Part shown: in pieces, positions 44,810-53,301 of the stretch | How the letters are laid out: the number at the start of each line of letters is the position of its first letter | Position numbering within the stretch: the stretch's first letter is position 1 | Origin: JADKAV01 sp041393775 | GTDB lineage: Bacteria > Actinomycetota > Actinomycetes > S36-B12 > UBA10799 | DNA: 64,000 bases | Direction: 5' to 3' | Assembly (NCBI GenBank): GCA_041393775.1 | Contig: JAWKJM010000006.1 | Location: 124,001 to 188,000 of the forward strand | Made by a program: the position numbers and the translations under genes | The notes under the pieces: generated by a model | Told to the model about the DNA's origin: nothing | Database searches by the model: none | Seen by the model: only the letters and a program-made list of their open reading frames with translations

Positions 44810-45364
44810 GTGAACGACGCCGCGGATGCCTTCGCCGCAGCGGTGGCTGCGGTCTCACAGGTCGACGTGCGCCCGGAGATCGAAGTGAGCGAAGCGCCGG
44901 CGCCTTCCCGATTGGCCCCCTACGCCTACGCGCTGACCGCGGAGATCGGTACCGATCCGGAGATCGGATCTGGCCGGTTCGTCCTGCTCCACGATCCGGG
45001 ACGGCCCGCGGCGTGGGATTCCGATACTCGCCTGGTGGTGTACGTAGAGGCTGACATTGATCCCGAGATGGCCCAGGATCAGTTGCTCACAGATGTCGGA
45101 TGGACCTGGTTGCAGGAGTGCCTGGTGGCATCGGAGGTCCCGTTCGCGGCACTGGGCGGCACTGTCACGGCCGTGCGGTCCACATCGTTCGAGTCCTTGT
45201 CGGCGCGCGGCCAAGAGACCAGCATCCAGATCCGCGGGTCCTGGTCCCCGGCCACACTCGACGATCTGCCAGCACACTACGCCGCCTGGATCGCATTGAT
45301 GGAACTGTCGGCTGGGCTTCCCCCCTACTACCCGGGAGTCACTCAGATAGGTGAGATGTCCTGA
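44810..45364 (+). CDS. DUF3000-family protein
   Basis: 184 residues from GTG 44810. Recognised by AFAAAVAAVSQVDVRPEIEV then PSRLAPYAYALTAEI, GRFVLLHDPGRPAAWDSDTR, WTWLQECLVASEVPFAALGG and WSPATLDDLPAHYAAWIALM. It is a conserved actinobacterial protein of unknown function that sits beside hemE across the phylum. No membrane segment, signal or metal motif. Its constant position between haem genes and the WhiI-like regulator suggests a housekeeping role, but none is known. Divergent from hemE. Confidence 0.88.
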   Translation: MNDAADAFAAAVAAVSQVDVRPEIEVSEAPAPSRLAPYAYALTAEIGTDPEIGSGRFVLLHDPGRPAAWDSDTRLVVYVEADIDPEMAQDQLLTDVGWTWLQECLVASEVPFAALGGTVTAVRSTSFESLSARGQETSIQIRGSWSPATLDDLPAHYAAWIALMELSAGLPPYYPGVTQIGEMS

Positions 45365-45437
45365 GGAGGACGCGGACGGCTCAAGAAATCCGGTGCTGCC
45401 GTCGATGACCCTAGTACTACCTCGTCAGGAGGCCATC

Positions 45438-46040
45438 GTGAGTTCTGTTGTCGTGTTGCCCACGGCCGTTCGCCGGCAGACGAGGCAACCCCGCGTCGCC
45501 ACACTTGTGGTGTGCGGGCAGCCGGACCGGTGTCAGCCCGTGGTTCACACCGCATCCGGTCTCGGCACCGACACTGAGGTCCTCGCTTCCGGAGCCGATG
45601 TGCGTGACTACGCCGACCGGCACGCTCCCCCCGACGCATGCCTGATTCTGACGCCGTTGCCGGACGGACCGGTGTTGCCGCTGATCCGGATGCTTCGTGC
45701 TCGCGGCTGGGAGCACGTCGTCGTTCTGAGCGGTAGGGCCGACGCCCGCGCAGTGCACGCCGCCTTGATCGCCGGCGTCCGCAGTGTGGTTGTCCATGGA
45801 CCCGGGCAGGAGGTTCACGCGACTCCGCGGCAGGTGCGCGGCTCTGGGAAGTTGAGCCAGCGTGAGTTGCAGGTACTCGAGATGGTCGCCGGCGGACAGT
45901 CCAACCGGGCGGTCGGCGCAGCGCTGGGCCTGTCGGCGCTGACGGTCAAGTCCCACCTCGCACGCATCGCGCGCAAACTCGGGTCCGGAGACCGCGCCCA
46001 GATGGTGGCGACCGCGATTCGGTCGGGGTACATCGCCTGA
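45438..46040 (+). CDS. WhiI-like orphan response regulator with a degenerate receiver
   Basis: 200 residues. I chose GTG 45438 because AGGAGG (45427-45432) is 5 bases upstream. The longer ATG at 45405 has none. The N-terminal part is receiver-like (ATLVVCGQPDRC, ACLILTPLPDG, HVVVLSGRADARAVHAALIA), but the strand that should end in the phosphorylated Asp reads CLILTPL, and the first acidic pair is also missing, so phosphorylation is not expected. The C-terminus is a LuxR/NarL helix-turn-helix: KLSQRELQVLEMVAGGQSNR, AVGAALGLSALTVKSHLARI. From memory, Streptomyces whiI, a sporulation regulator that is also an atypical receiver, occupies the same place between DUF3000/hemE and RNase D/thiolase. 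Orthology is inferred. Confidence 0.8.
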   Translation: MSSVVVLPTAVRRQTRQPRVATLVVCGQPDRCQPVVHTASGLGTDTEVLASGADVRDYADRHAPPDACLILTPLPDGPVLPLIRMLRARGWEHVVVLSGRADARAVHAALIAGVRSVVVHGPGQEVHATPRQVRGSGKLSQRELQVLEMVAGGQSNRAVGAALGLSALTVKSHLARIARKLGSGDRAQMVATAIRSGYIA

Positions 46041-46060
46041 GTCGGGTCCCCGGCACTCCT

Positions 46061-46174
46061 TGTGACGAAGTTGCGGTGCCAAGTCCGGGATTGTGACGAA
46101 GGTGAGCGGTCCGGACGCTCGAACCGCGCACCTTCGTCACACGGAGCCGGGTGGGGCAACAACTTCGTCACAAT
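46061..46174. repeat. Family C repeat, copy 2
   Basis: TTGTGACGAAGTTGCGG, TTGTGACGAAGGTGAGCGG, CCGCGCACCTTCGTCACA, CAACAACTTCGTCACAA: nested inverted half-sites, all four intact. Begins 20 bases after the WhiI-like gene stop and ends about 105 bases before RNase D. Confidence 0.85.
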
Positions 46175-46278
46175 CATGTCCCCCGCGGCTCCCACTTTCG
46201 GCAACCGGGCGTGATCGCCGGGATACCCCGCTGGCGTCAATCCCACGTTCACCTGCAACTCCCGCGTAGGTTGACCGG

Positions 46279-47451
46279 GTGGGAGAACGCTTGCGGTTGA
46301 TGTCGGAGCTCCCCACTGTTGTGGACTCCCCGGCCGCTCTGAGCCAGGTCGTCGACCTGCTTGCCGCAGGCACCGGTGTGATCGGTGTGGATGCTGAACG
46401 AGCGGGCAGTTACCGCTATTCGCAACGGGCGTATCTGGTGCAGTTGTACCGCCGGGGCGCCCCCGTCCTCCTCCTCGACCCGATCGGTCTCACCGACTTC
46501 ACCGGCCTCGCCGCGGTGCTGGACACCGATGTCTGGGTGATGCAAGCAGCGCACAACGACCTCGATTGCCTCGCAGATCTGGGCTTGCGGCCGAGGGAGT
46601 TGTTCGACACCGAGATCGCCGCACAGCTGCTCGGTCTCGAGAAGGTCGGATTGGCCTCCCTGGTGGAATCCCAGCTCGGGTACGAAATGCGCAAATCGCA
46701 CGGGCAGGCCGACTGGTCGAAACGGCCGTTGCGGCGCAGTTGGCTGGAGTATGCGGCGCTGGATGTCGAGGTGCTGCCGGACCTGCACGACGAGTTGGCA
46801 GAACGTCTGGCGGCAGCCCAGAAGACCGATTGGGCGCAGCAGGAGTTCGTCCACCAGATGCGCGACCGGATTCCTGTGGACCCGCACGAGCGCTGGCGCC
46901 GGACCAACACCGCCGGCCGGCTGCGCAGCGATGTTCAGCGGGGGGCGCTGCGGGAGTTGTGGAACCTGCGCGACACCCTCGCCCAGCAGCGCGACCTCTC
47001 CTGGCACCGGATTGTGCGAGACCAGGTCTTGGTGGAGATGGCCCGGCGACTGCCGACCTCCACCGACGCACTCGAGGCGATCCCCAATCTGCCCGGCAAC
47101 GTCATGCAGCGCTCATCGCAGTGGCTGGCCGCGATCCAGCGCGGCGCTGCCGACCCCGCGAAACCGCTCGAGCGCGCTGAGGGACCTCCCGCCCGCTCAC
47201 TCAAGGCCTGGGAACAAAGAGATCCGGCCGCCGCAGCTCGATGGGTCGCCGTACGTGGCGCGCTGAGCGACCGGGCCGACGAGTTGCAGGTGTGGACGCA
47301 GACTCTGCTCGCGCCCGACATCGTGGCGGAGATGGCGTGGAATCCCCCGGCCCACCCTGCCCGCCGGCTCGCAGAACTTGGGGCCAGGCCCTGGCAAGTG
47401 GACCACACCGCCGATCTGTTCGAGAGCCTCGGCGCCGCGGACCCAGCGTAG
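46279..47451 (+). CDS. rnd: Ribonuclease D
   Basis: 390 residues from GTG 46279. A 3'-5' exoribonuclease of the DEDDy type. Exo I: VIGVDAERAGSYRYSQRAYL (Asp-Glu), exo II: DVWVMQAAHNDLDCLADLGL (Asp), exo III: WLEYAALDVEVLPDLHDELA (Tyr and Asp). An HRDC domain follows near 205-285 (LRELWNLRDTLAQQRDLSWH, LPTSTDALEAIPNL). The C-terminal third (LQVWTQTLLAPDIVAEMAWN, RPWQVDHTADLFESL) is a second helical domain typical of actinobacterial RNase D. Likely matures stable RNA 3' ends. Same direction as the thiolase gene, with 62 bases between. Confidence 0.92.
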   Translation: MGERLRLMSELPTVVDSPAALSQVVDLLAAGTGVIGVDAERAGSYRYSQRAYLVQLYRRGAPVLLLDPIGLTDFTGLAAVLDTDVWVMQAAHNDLDCLADLGLRPRELFDTEIAAQLLGLEKVGLASLVESQLGYEMRKSHGQADWSKRPLRRSWLEYAALDVEVLPDLHDELAERLAAAQKTDWAQQEFVHQMRDRIPVDPHERWRRTNTAGRLRSDVQRGALRELWNLRDTLAQQRDLSWHRIVRDQVLVEMARRLPTSTDALEAIPNLPGNVMQRSSQWLAAIQRGAADPAKPLERAEGPPARSLKAWEQRDPAAAARWVAVRGALSDRADELQVWTQTLLAPDIVAEMAWNPPAHPARRLAELGARPWQVDHTADLFESLGAADPA

Positions 47452-47459
47452 GCCAATTC

Positions 47460-47478
47460 CTACTCACGAGTAACATAG
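47460..47478 (+). promoter_or_regulatory. Operator-promoter of the thiolase-fadB operon
   Basis: TACTCACGAGTA (47461-47472) is an inverted repeat (5-base arms) overlapping TAACAT (47471-47476), a good -10 box. A repressor bound here would block the promoter. TetR-type regulators of fatty-acid oxidation often use such boxes. Which one acts here is unknown. Confidence 0.5.
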
Positions 47479-47513
47479 GCGTGACAGTGGGAAATCAAGG
47501 CCCGGAGGTCCGC

Positions 47514-48716
47514 ATGCCGCAGGCAGGTCGCAACGTTGTTCTGGTCGATGGGGTACGCACCCCGTTCGGGAAGGCGGGCCCCAAGGGCATCTACGCCGAA
47601 ACCCGGGCAGACGACCTGGTCGTGAGGGTCTTGCGCGAACTGCTGCGGCGTAACCCCTCCGTGCCGGCCGAGCGAATCGACGAGGTCGCGGTCGCGGCCA
47701 CGACCCAGATCGGCGACCAGGGCCTGACCATCGGGCGCACAGCCGCGATGCTTGCGGGCCTGCCCAAGTCCGTGCCGGGATACTCGGTCGATCGGATGTG
47801 TGCCGGCGCGATGACCGCCGCCACCACCGTGGCCGCGAGTATCGGTGTCGGCGCTTACGACATCGCGCTGGCCGCCGGCGTGGAACACATGGGCCGCCAT
47901 CCAATGGGCGAGGGTGTCGACCCCAACCCCCGCTTCCTCGCCGAGAAGATCGTCGATCCCGAGGCGCTCCAGATGGGCATGACGGCCGAGAACTTGCACG
48001 ACCGGTTCCCGCACCTGACCAAGGAACGCAGCGACGCATACGCAGTGGCTTCCCAAGAGAAGACCGCCAAGGCGTACGCCGACGGCAAGATCCAGCCCGA
48101 CCTCGTGCCCATGGCGATACGGTCGGCCGAGAAGGGATACGGCCTTGCCACCGCCGACGAACCGCCACGGCCCGGCACCTCCATGGAGTCGCTCGCCGGC
48201 TTGAAGACCCCCTTCCGCACCCATGGCCGGGTCACCGCGGGAAACGCCGCCGGGCTAAACGACGGTGCGACCGGTGCCATCCTGGCCGCGGAGGAGGTTG
48301 CCGACGAACTCGGCTTGAACAAGAAGTTGCGCCTCGTCTCCTTCGCCTTCGCGGGTGTCGAGCCCGAGGTGATGGGCTACGGTCCCGTTCCCAGCACCCA
48401 GAAGGCGCTGGCCAAGGCAGGCCTGAGCATCGACGACATCGGCCTGTTCGAGGTCAATGAGGCGTTCGCAGTGCAGGTGCTCAGTTTCCTGGACTTCTAC
48501 GGCATCGCCGACGACGACCCCCGGGTCAACCCCATGGGCGGCGCGATCGCAGTAGGCCACCCGTTGGCGTCCAGCGGTATTCGGCTGATGAGTTACCTTG
48601 CCCGCGACTTCGTCGATCATCCAGAGGTCCGCTACGGGATCACAACCATGTGCATCGGTCTCGGTATGGGTGGAACCGTCATCTGGGAGAACCCCAACTA
48701 CACGCAGGAGGCCTGA
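47514..48716 (+). CDS. fadA: Acetyl-CoA acyltransferase (thiolase), beta-oxidation
   Basis: 400 residues. ATG 47514 follows GGAGG by 5 bases. Cleaves 3-ketoacyl-CoA. The N-terminus NVVLVDGVRTPFGKAGPKGI is the thiolase signature. Catalytic Cys in VDRMCAGAMTAATTVAASIG near 90, His in FEVNEAFAVQVLSFLDFYGI near 320-340 (NEAF), NPMGGAIAVGHPLASSGIRL with the GHP His near 352, and the last catalytic Cys in YGITTMCIGLGMGGTVIWEN near 385. Full length. It ends 2 bases before fadB, the partner subunit, so the two make the trifunctional-type complex. Confidence 0.94.
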   Translation: MPQAGRNVVLVDGVRTPFGKAGPKGIYAETRADDLVVRVLRELLRRNPSVPAERIDEVAVAATTQIGDQGLTIGRTAAMLAGLPKSVPGYSVDRMCAGAMTAATTVAASIGVGAYDIALAAGVEHMGRHPMGEGVDPNPRFLAEKIVDPEALQMGMTAENLHDRFPHLTKERSDAYAVASQEKTAKAYADGKIQPDLVPMAIRSAEKGYGLATADEPPRPGTSMESLAGLKTPFRTHGRVTAGNAAGLNDGATGAILAAEEVADELGLNKKLRLVSFAFAGVEPEVMGYGPVPSTQKALAKAGLSIDDIGLFEVNEAFAVQVLSFLDFYGIADDDPRVNPMGGAIAVGHPLASSGIRLMSYLARDFVDHPEVRYGITTMCIGLGMGGTVIWENPNYTQEA

Positions 48717-48718
48717 TC

Positions 48719-50860
48719 ATGCCCGAAAGCATCTCTTCTGAGGTCCCCACCTCCGACTCCGACGTCGCCATCGACGACTCGATCCAGTTCGCGGACGAGG
48801 TCGTCACGCACGCCAAGTTGCGGACCGTGGAAATGCCGCTCGGGGCCGGTACCGCCGCCCTGATCACGCTGGACAACGGGTTCGACCACACCAAGCCGAA
48901 CACCTTCGGCCCCGGTGGCCTGCTGGAGCTCAAGGCAGCCATCGAGCAGGCCCAGAGCATTCCCGACCTATCGGCGATCTGCGTCACGGGCAAGCCGTTC
49001 ATCTTCGCGGTCGGCGCTGACCTGACCGGTGTTCCCCGGCTCACCGACAGAGGCCAGGCCACGGCGATCGGGCACCTGGGCCACCAGGTCCTTGGCATGC
49101 TCGGCAGCTCCTCGGTCCCGACCTTCGCCTTCGTCAACGGTGCCGCGATGGGCGGCGGGGTGGAAGTCGGGCTCCACTGCGACTACCGGACCATCTCGTC
49201 GGGCGCCGCCGCATTCTCGCTGCCGGAGGTGTTCCTCGGCCTGATCCCCGGCTGGGGTGGCGCCTTCCTTCTGCCTAACCTGATCGGACCGGCGAAGGCC
49301 GCCAAGGTCATCATCGACAACCCCATGTCGCAGAACCGCCAGCTCAAGCCGGCACAGGTGCTGGAACTCGGCATCGTGGACGCCATGTTCGAACCGGCCG
49401 ACTTCCTCGAGGAGTCCCTGCTGTGGGCAGCCAAGGTGCTCAACGGCGAGATCAAGGTCGAACGCCCGGACGTCGACCGAGGACCCGCGTGGGACGAGGC
49501 CGTGGCCAAGGTCCGTGCCGGAGTCGACGCGCGACTCAAGGGCGCTACTCCCGCTCCCTACCGCGCTCTGGACCTCATCGCACTGGCCAAGACCGCCAGC
49601 CGGGCCGAGGGCTTCGCCGCCGAGGACGAGGCACTGGCCGACCTCATCATGAACGACGACCTGCGCGCCGGCCTCTACTCCTTCGACCTGGTCCAGAAGC
49701 GCGCCAAGCGTCCGGTGGGCGCCCCCGACAAGAAGTTGGCGCGCCCGGTGACCAAGATCGGGGTCGTCGGTGCCGGTCTGATGGCCAGCCAGATGGCGCT
49801 GCTGTTCGCGCAGCGGCTGCAGGTGCCGGTGGTCATGACCGACCTGGACACCGAACGGGTGGACAAGGGCTTGAGCTACGCCCACGCCGAGATCGACAAG
49901 ATGGCCGCGAAGGGGCGGTTCAACGGGGACAAGGCGAACCGGCTGAAGGCTCTGATCACCGGGTCCATCAGCAAGGAGGCCTTCGCCGACGCTGACTTCG
50001 TGATCGAGGCGGTCTTCGAGAACATGGCGGTCAAGCAGAAGGTCTTCGCCGAAGTCGAGGAGTTCGTGACGGACACCTGCGTCCTGGCCACGAACACGTC
50101 TTCGCTGTCGGTCACCGAGATGGCCAGCGGACTCAAACACCCCGAACGCGTAGTGGGTTTCCACTTCTTCAACCCGGTGGCCCTCATGCCACTGCTGGAG
50201 GTCGTGCGCGCCGAGAAGACCGACGATGAGACTCTGGCCACTGCCTTCGCGGTGGGCAAGTCCTTGAAGAAGTCCTCCGTGTTGGTCAAGGACGCGCCTG
50301 CCTTCGTAGTCAACCGCCTGTTGACCCGGTTCCTGGGCGAGGTGACCAAGTCGGTCGACGAGGGCACCCCCTTCGAGGTAGCGGACCGGGCGCTGGACCC
50401 ACTGGGCCTGCCGATGTCGCCGTTCACCTTGCTGCAACTCGTCGGACCGGCGGTCGCGTTCCACGTGTCGGAGACCATGCACGAGGCATACCCGGACCGC
50501 TTCTACGTCTCGAGCAACCTGCAGAAGGTCGTGGCGGCCGGGAAGTCTGCGCTGTGGAAGTACGACAGCGGCACACCGGAGATCGATCCCGAGGTCGCGG
50601 CGCTGTTCGACCAAGGCGATGCGCCGCTCACTGAGGAGCAGGTACGTGATCGAGCCCTCACGGCCCTGGCAGAAGAAGTGCAATTGATGCTCGACGAGGA
50701 CGTGGTCGCAGAGGCGCAGGACATCGACCTGTGCATGCTGCTCGGTGCCGGTTGGCCCTTCCACCTCGGTGGGATCACCCCGTATCTCGACCGGGCGGGC
50801 GTCAGTGAGCAGGTCAACGGCAAGCGCTTCCTGCCCGCCGGGGTAGCCAGCCTGCCGTAG
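48719..50860 (+). CDS. fadB: Fatty acid oxidation complex alpha subunit (enoyl-CoA hydratase / 3-hydroxyacyl-CoA dehydrogenase)
   Basis: 713 residues from ATG 48719, after AGGAGG. Residues 40-300: crotonase fold, with GKPFIFAVGADLTGVPRLTD near 85 (oxyanion hole) and FAFVNGAAMGGGVEVGLHCD, AAAFSLPEVFLGLIPGWGGA near 150-180, where the two catalytic Glu residues of hydratases lie (VEVGL; PEVFLG). Residues 345-530: NAD-binding 3-hydroxyacyl-CoA dehydrogenase (IGVVGAGLMASQMALLFAQR; NTSSLSVTEMASGLKHPERV VGFHFFNPV with the catalytic His). Residues 530-713: C-terminal helical domains (APAFVVNRLLTRFLGEVTKS). Pairs with the thiolase. Followed by family C copy 3. Confidence 0.95.
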   Translation: MPESISSEVPTSDSDVAIDDSIQFADEVVTHAKLRTVEMPLGAGTAALITLDNGFDHTKPNTFGPGGLLELKAAIEQAQSIPDLSAICVTGKPFIFAVGADLTGVPRLTDRGQATAIGHLGHQVLGMLGSSSVPTFAFVNGAAMGGGVEVGLHCDYRTISSGAAAFSLPEVFLGLIPGWGGAFLLPNLIGPAKAAKVIIDNPMSQNRQLKPAQVLELGIVDAMFEPADFLEESLLWAAKVLNGEIKVERPDVDRGPAWDEAVAKVRAGVDARLKGATPAPYRALDLIALAKTASRAEGFAAEDEALADLIMNDDLRAGLYSFDLVQKRAKRPVGAPDKKLARPVTKIGVVGAGLMASQMALLFAQRLQVPVVMTDLDTERVDKGLSYAHAEIDKMAAKGRFNGDKANRLKALITGSISKEAFADADFVIEAVFENMAVKQKVFAEVEEFVTDTCVLATNTSSLSVTEMASGLKHPERVVGFHFFNPVALMPLLEVVRAEKTDDETLATAFAVGKSLKKSSVLVKDAPAFVVNRLLTRFLGEVTKSVDEGTPFEVADRALDPLGLPMSPFTLLQLVGPAVAFHVSETMHEAYPDRFYVSSNLQKVVAAGKSALWKYDSGTPEIDPEVAALFDQGDAPLTEEQVRDRALTALAEEVQLMLDEDVVAEAQDIDLCMLLGAGWPFHLGGITPYLDRAGVSEQVNGKRFLPAGVASLP

Positions 50861-50883
50861 TGCCGGGGGTGCGACTCCCACCC

Positions 50884-51000
50884 ATTGTGACGAAGTTGCG
50901 GGGTCCGAGCCGGGATTGTCACGAAGGTGGGCGGTTCATCCAAGTTGGACCGCGCACCTTCGTGACACAAGCCGGCAGTCGCCACCAACTTCGTCACAAT
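50884..51000. repeat. Family C repeat, copy 3 (most regular)
   Basis: Outer arms ATTGTGACGAAGTTG (50884-50898) and CAACTTCGTCACAAT (50986-51000) are a perfect 15-base inverted pair. Inner arms TGTCACGAAGGTG and CACCTTCGTGACA are a perfect 13-base pair. It fills almost exactly the gap between the converging fadB and GGDEF-EAL genes, 23 bases from one stop and 16 from the other. Confidence 0.88.
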
Positions 51001-51016
51001 GCTGTCCGCCGGACCC

Positions 51017-53149
51017 TCACCGCATGGCCGTGACCAGTTCCTCCACACGGCTGGCACCCACCGGGGCGCTGTGGACGTAGCCCTGGATCTCGTCACAACC
51101 GAGTCGTCGCAGGATCTCGGCCTGGGCCGGTCGCTCCACCCCGGTCGCGATGACGTTGCGGCCGAGGTCGTGGGCCACGCGAATGACCGCCTCCACGATC
51201 ACCTGGTCCTCCTGCGCACCGTCGAGTCGTTCGATGAAAGACCGGTCGATCTTGAGGTAGTCCGCGGCGAGCTCCTTCAGCGAGGTCAAGCCGGAGTGCC
51301 CTGCGCCGAAGCCGTCGATCCCGACATGGAACCCGAGGTTGCGCAGGTGTCGCAGAGCGGGCACCACCTCCTGCCACGCGCTCAGGGCTGGAGTGTCGCT
51401 GACTTCGAAGCACACCTGATCGACTGGCACACCGGTCTGCGCCATCGCCTGGGCGCAGGCGTGCGGGAATCCCGGGTCGGCCAATTGCGAAGGTGACAGG
51501 TTGAGGTGCACTCGCACGCTCAGACCGAGGTCTCGCCACTTCGCCATGTCCGCAGCCACGACCCGCAGCACTTCTCGCCCCAGGGCACCGATGAGTCCGG
51601 TCTGTTCGGCCACCGCAACGAAGGTCGCGGCATCGGTGGGCACCGCCGCAGGGATCCGGACAAGCGCTTCCAGTGCGCTCACCCCGGATCCATCGACGGC
51701 GACGATGGGTTGGTACTCCACCCGCACGGTCGAATCAGCAATGGCCTCCCGAAGGCACTCCCGGACCTGCAGACGGCCCCGGGCCACGGCTTCGAGCACC
51801 TCCTCGTAGACCTCGACCCGGTTGCGGCCCTTGTCCTTAGCGCGATACATAGCCAGGTCCGCCTGCCGAAGGAGGTCCTCGCTGGTGGCCCGCGGGTCGC
51901 TGGTCACGGTCACCCCCACCGACAGGCCGAGGCCCACGTCGCGGCCCTGGACGCTGAACGGTGCCTGGACGCTCTGGCACAGTCGCCCTGCGACCGCCAG
52001 AGCCTCGTCCCCGGATGCCAACTGCTCGGCGATCACCACGAACTCGTCGCCACCCAGGCGGGCCACCGTGTCTGTTGGACGCACGGCTTCACGCAATCGC
52101 TGTGCGATCGCGACCAGGACCTCATCGCCTGCTCGATGGCTCAGCGTGTCGTTGAGCGTCTTGAAACCGTCCACGTCGCAGAACATCACCGCCACCCGGC
52201 CGGTGCTGCCCCACAACCGCTCCAACGCCGCCTCCAGCTCAGCGACCAACGCGTACCGGTTGGGCAGACCCGTCAGTGCGTCATGCCGGGCCTGGTGCTT
52301 GAGGGTCTGCTCGGCCAGACGACGGGCGGTGATGTCTTCGAGGACCGCCAGCGAGAACGCGTCATCCTCGAATTCGCCACGGTCGTGAAGTACCGAGACG
52401 GTCAGCGACACCCAGATCGACCGGCCGCCGGCGGTGAGCATCTGCACTTCTTGCGGGGTACCCCGGCCATCGGCGCGGACCTGTCTGGTCCACGGCAGAT
52501 CCTCCGGAACCGTGAATCCCTGCAGATCCTGGCCACGCAACTCGTCGACCGTCACACCGAGCAGGTCGCGCAGCGCCTGGTTCGCATCCAGGATGGGACC
52601 GATCTCGTCGCCCGCGAAAGCGAGTCGGGCCATGGGCACCGGAGAGAGATCGAAACTAAGCCGCATGATCCGGTCCCGCCGCCGATGGTCGGTCACGTCG
52701 AGAGCCACCATGCCGACCATCCGTGCCCCGGATTGCTCGAGGTCGACAGGGAACTTCGTCGTCATCAGCGTGCGCCGGTGGCCACGCCGCCCGATCCGGG
52801 TGACGAAGACTTGGGATCGGTTGGATCGCAGGACCTGCAGGTCCTCGCGCTGTGCCTGCGAGCCGGTCTGCGCACCCAGCACATCGGGCCACGAGTGCTT
52901 GACGATGTCTTCCTCTTCGACGCCCAGCAACTTCGCGAACATGGGGCTCGCCACGACGATGACGCCGTCGCCTTCGGGCGAGTAGTCGGTGACCGTGACC
53001 ACCGCCCGACTGTTGCGCAGCAGGGCCGAGACGAAATCTCGATTGGCCAGCAGACCGTCGGTTCGGGGGCCCCGTCTCATCCACACCCCCGCGCCCACGA
53101 GAACGACCGAGACAGCCAACAGCACTGCCACCAGTGATAGGCCCGCCAT
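51017..53149 (-). CDS. Membrane-anchored PAS-GGDEF-EAL protein with intact GGDEF and degenerate EAL
   Basis: 710 residues. One N-terminal membrane helix (MAGLSLVAVLLAVSVVLVGA), two PAS domains (near 40-150, SPMFAKLLGVEEEDI; near 165-290, ILDANQALRDLLGVTVDELR), then GGDEF near 300-455: DALTGLPNRYALVAELEAAL, RPTDTVARLGGDEFVVIAEQ, with both the catalytic GGDEF and the inhibitory RxxD site five residues before it. The EAL domain (near 470-705) keeps EALVR, but the next metal positions are changed: the ExxE-like strand reads CFEVSDTPAL, DDFG is GIDGFGAGHSGL and AEGVE is ATGVE. So it probably makes c-di-GMP and cannot cleave it. The EAL domain may bind the nucleotide or partners. Start at 53149 gives the membrane anchor. 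Confidence 0.9.
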   Translation of the reverse strand: MAGLSLVAVLLAVSVVLVGAGVWMRRGPRTDGLLANRDFVSALLRNSRAVVTVTDYSPEGDGVIVVASPMFAKLLGVEEEDIVKHSWPDVLGAQTGSQAQREDLQVLRSNRSQVFVTRIGRRGHRRTLMTTKFPVDLEQSGARMVGMVALDVTDHRRRDRIMRLSFDLSPVPMARLAFAGDEIGPILDANQALRDLLGVTVDELRGQDLQGFTVPEDLPWTRQVRADGRGTPQEVQMLTAGGRSIWVSLTVSVLHDRGEFEDDAFSLAVLEDITARRLAEQTLKHQARHDALTGLPNRYALVAELEAALERLWGSTGRVAVMFCDVDGFKTLNDTLSHRAGDEVLVAIAQRLREAVRPTDTVARLGGDEFVVIAEQLASGDEALAVAGRLCQSVQAPFSVQGRDVGLGLSVGVTVTSDPRATSEDLLRQADLAMYRAKDKGRNRVEVYEEVLEAVARGRLQVRECLREAIADSTVRVEYQPIVAVDGSGVSALEALVRIPAAVPTDAATFVAVAEQTGLIGALGREVLRVVAADMAKWRDLGLSVRVHLNLSPSQLADPGFPHACAQAMAQTGVPVDQVCFEVSDTPALSAWQEVVPALRHLRNLGFHVGIDGFGAGHSGLTSLKELAADYLKIDRSFIERLDGAQEDQVIVEAVIRVAHDLGRNVIATGVERPAQAEILRRLGCDEIQGYVHSAPVGASRVEELVTAMR

Positions 53150-53222
53150 GCGCTCAGAGTAATCACTCCATTACGCAGAGCCCATCATCTAGCCAGCGTG
53201 TCCAGCGGCTCCCGTCGGGGAC

Positions 53223-53270
53223 CGTTACGAGGTTGCGGGGCAGGCGAGGGGCGTTGTGACGAAGATGGCC
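53223..53270. repeat. Family C repeat, copy 4 (left half only)
   Basis: GTTACGAGGTTGCGGGG and GTTGTGACGAAGATGG are the two left half-sites. The inverted right half is missing. It lies in the 150-base gap between dxs and the GGDEF-EAL gene (both on the minus strand). Confidence 0.6.
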
Positions 53271-53301
53271 CCGACGCGCCGGAGGCACCTCGCACCTGGT
53301 G

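Noticed and set aside
48968..50881. Long open frame antisense to fadB, and similar ones against acnA, dxs and the GGDEF gene
   Set aside because: Same GC effect. The sense genes have clear catalytic motifs and ribosome sites.
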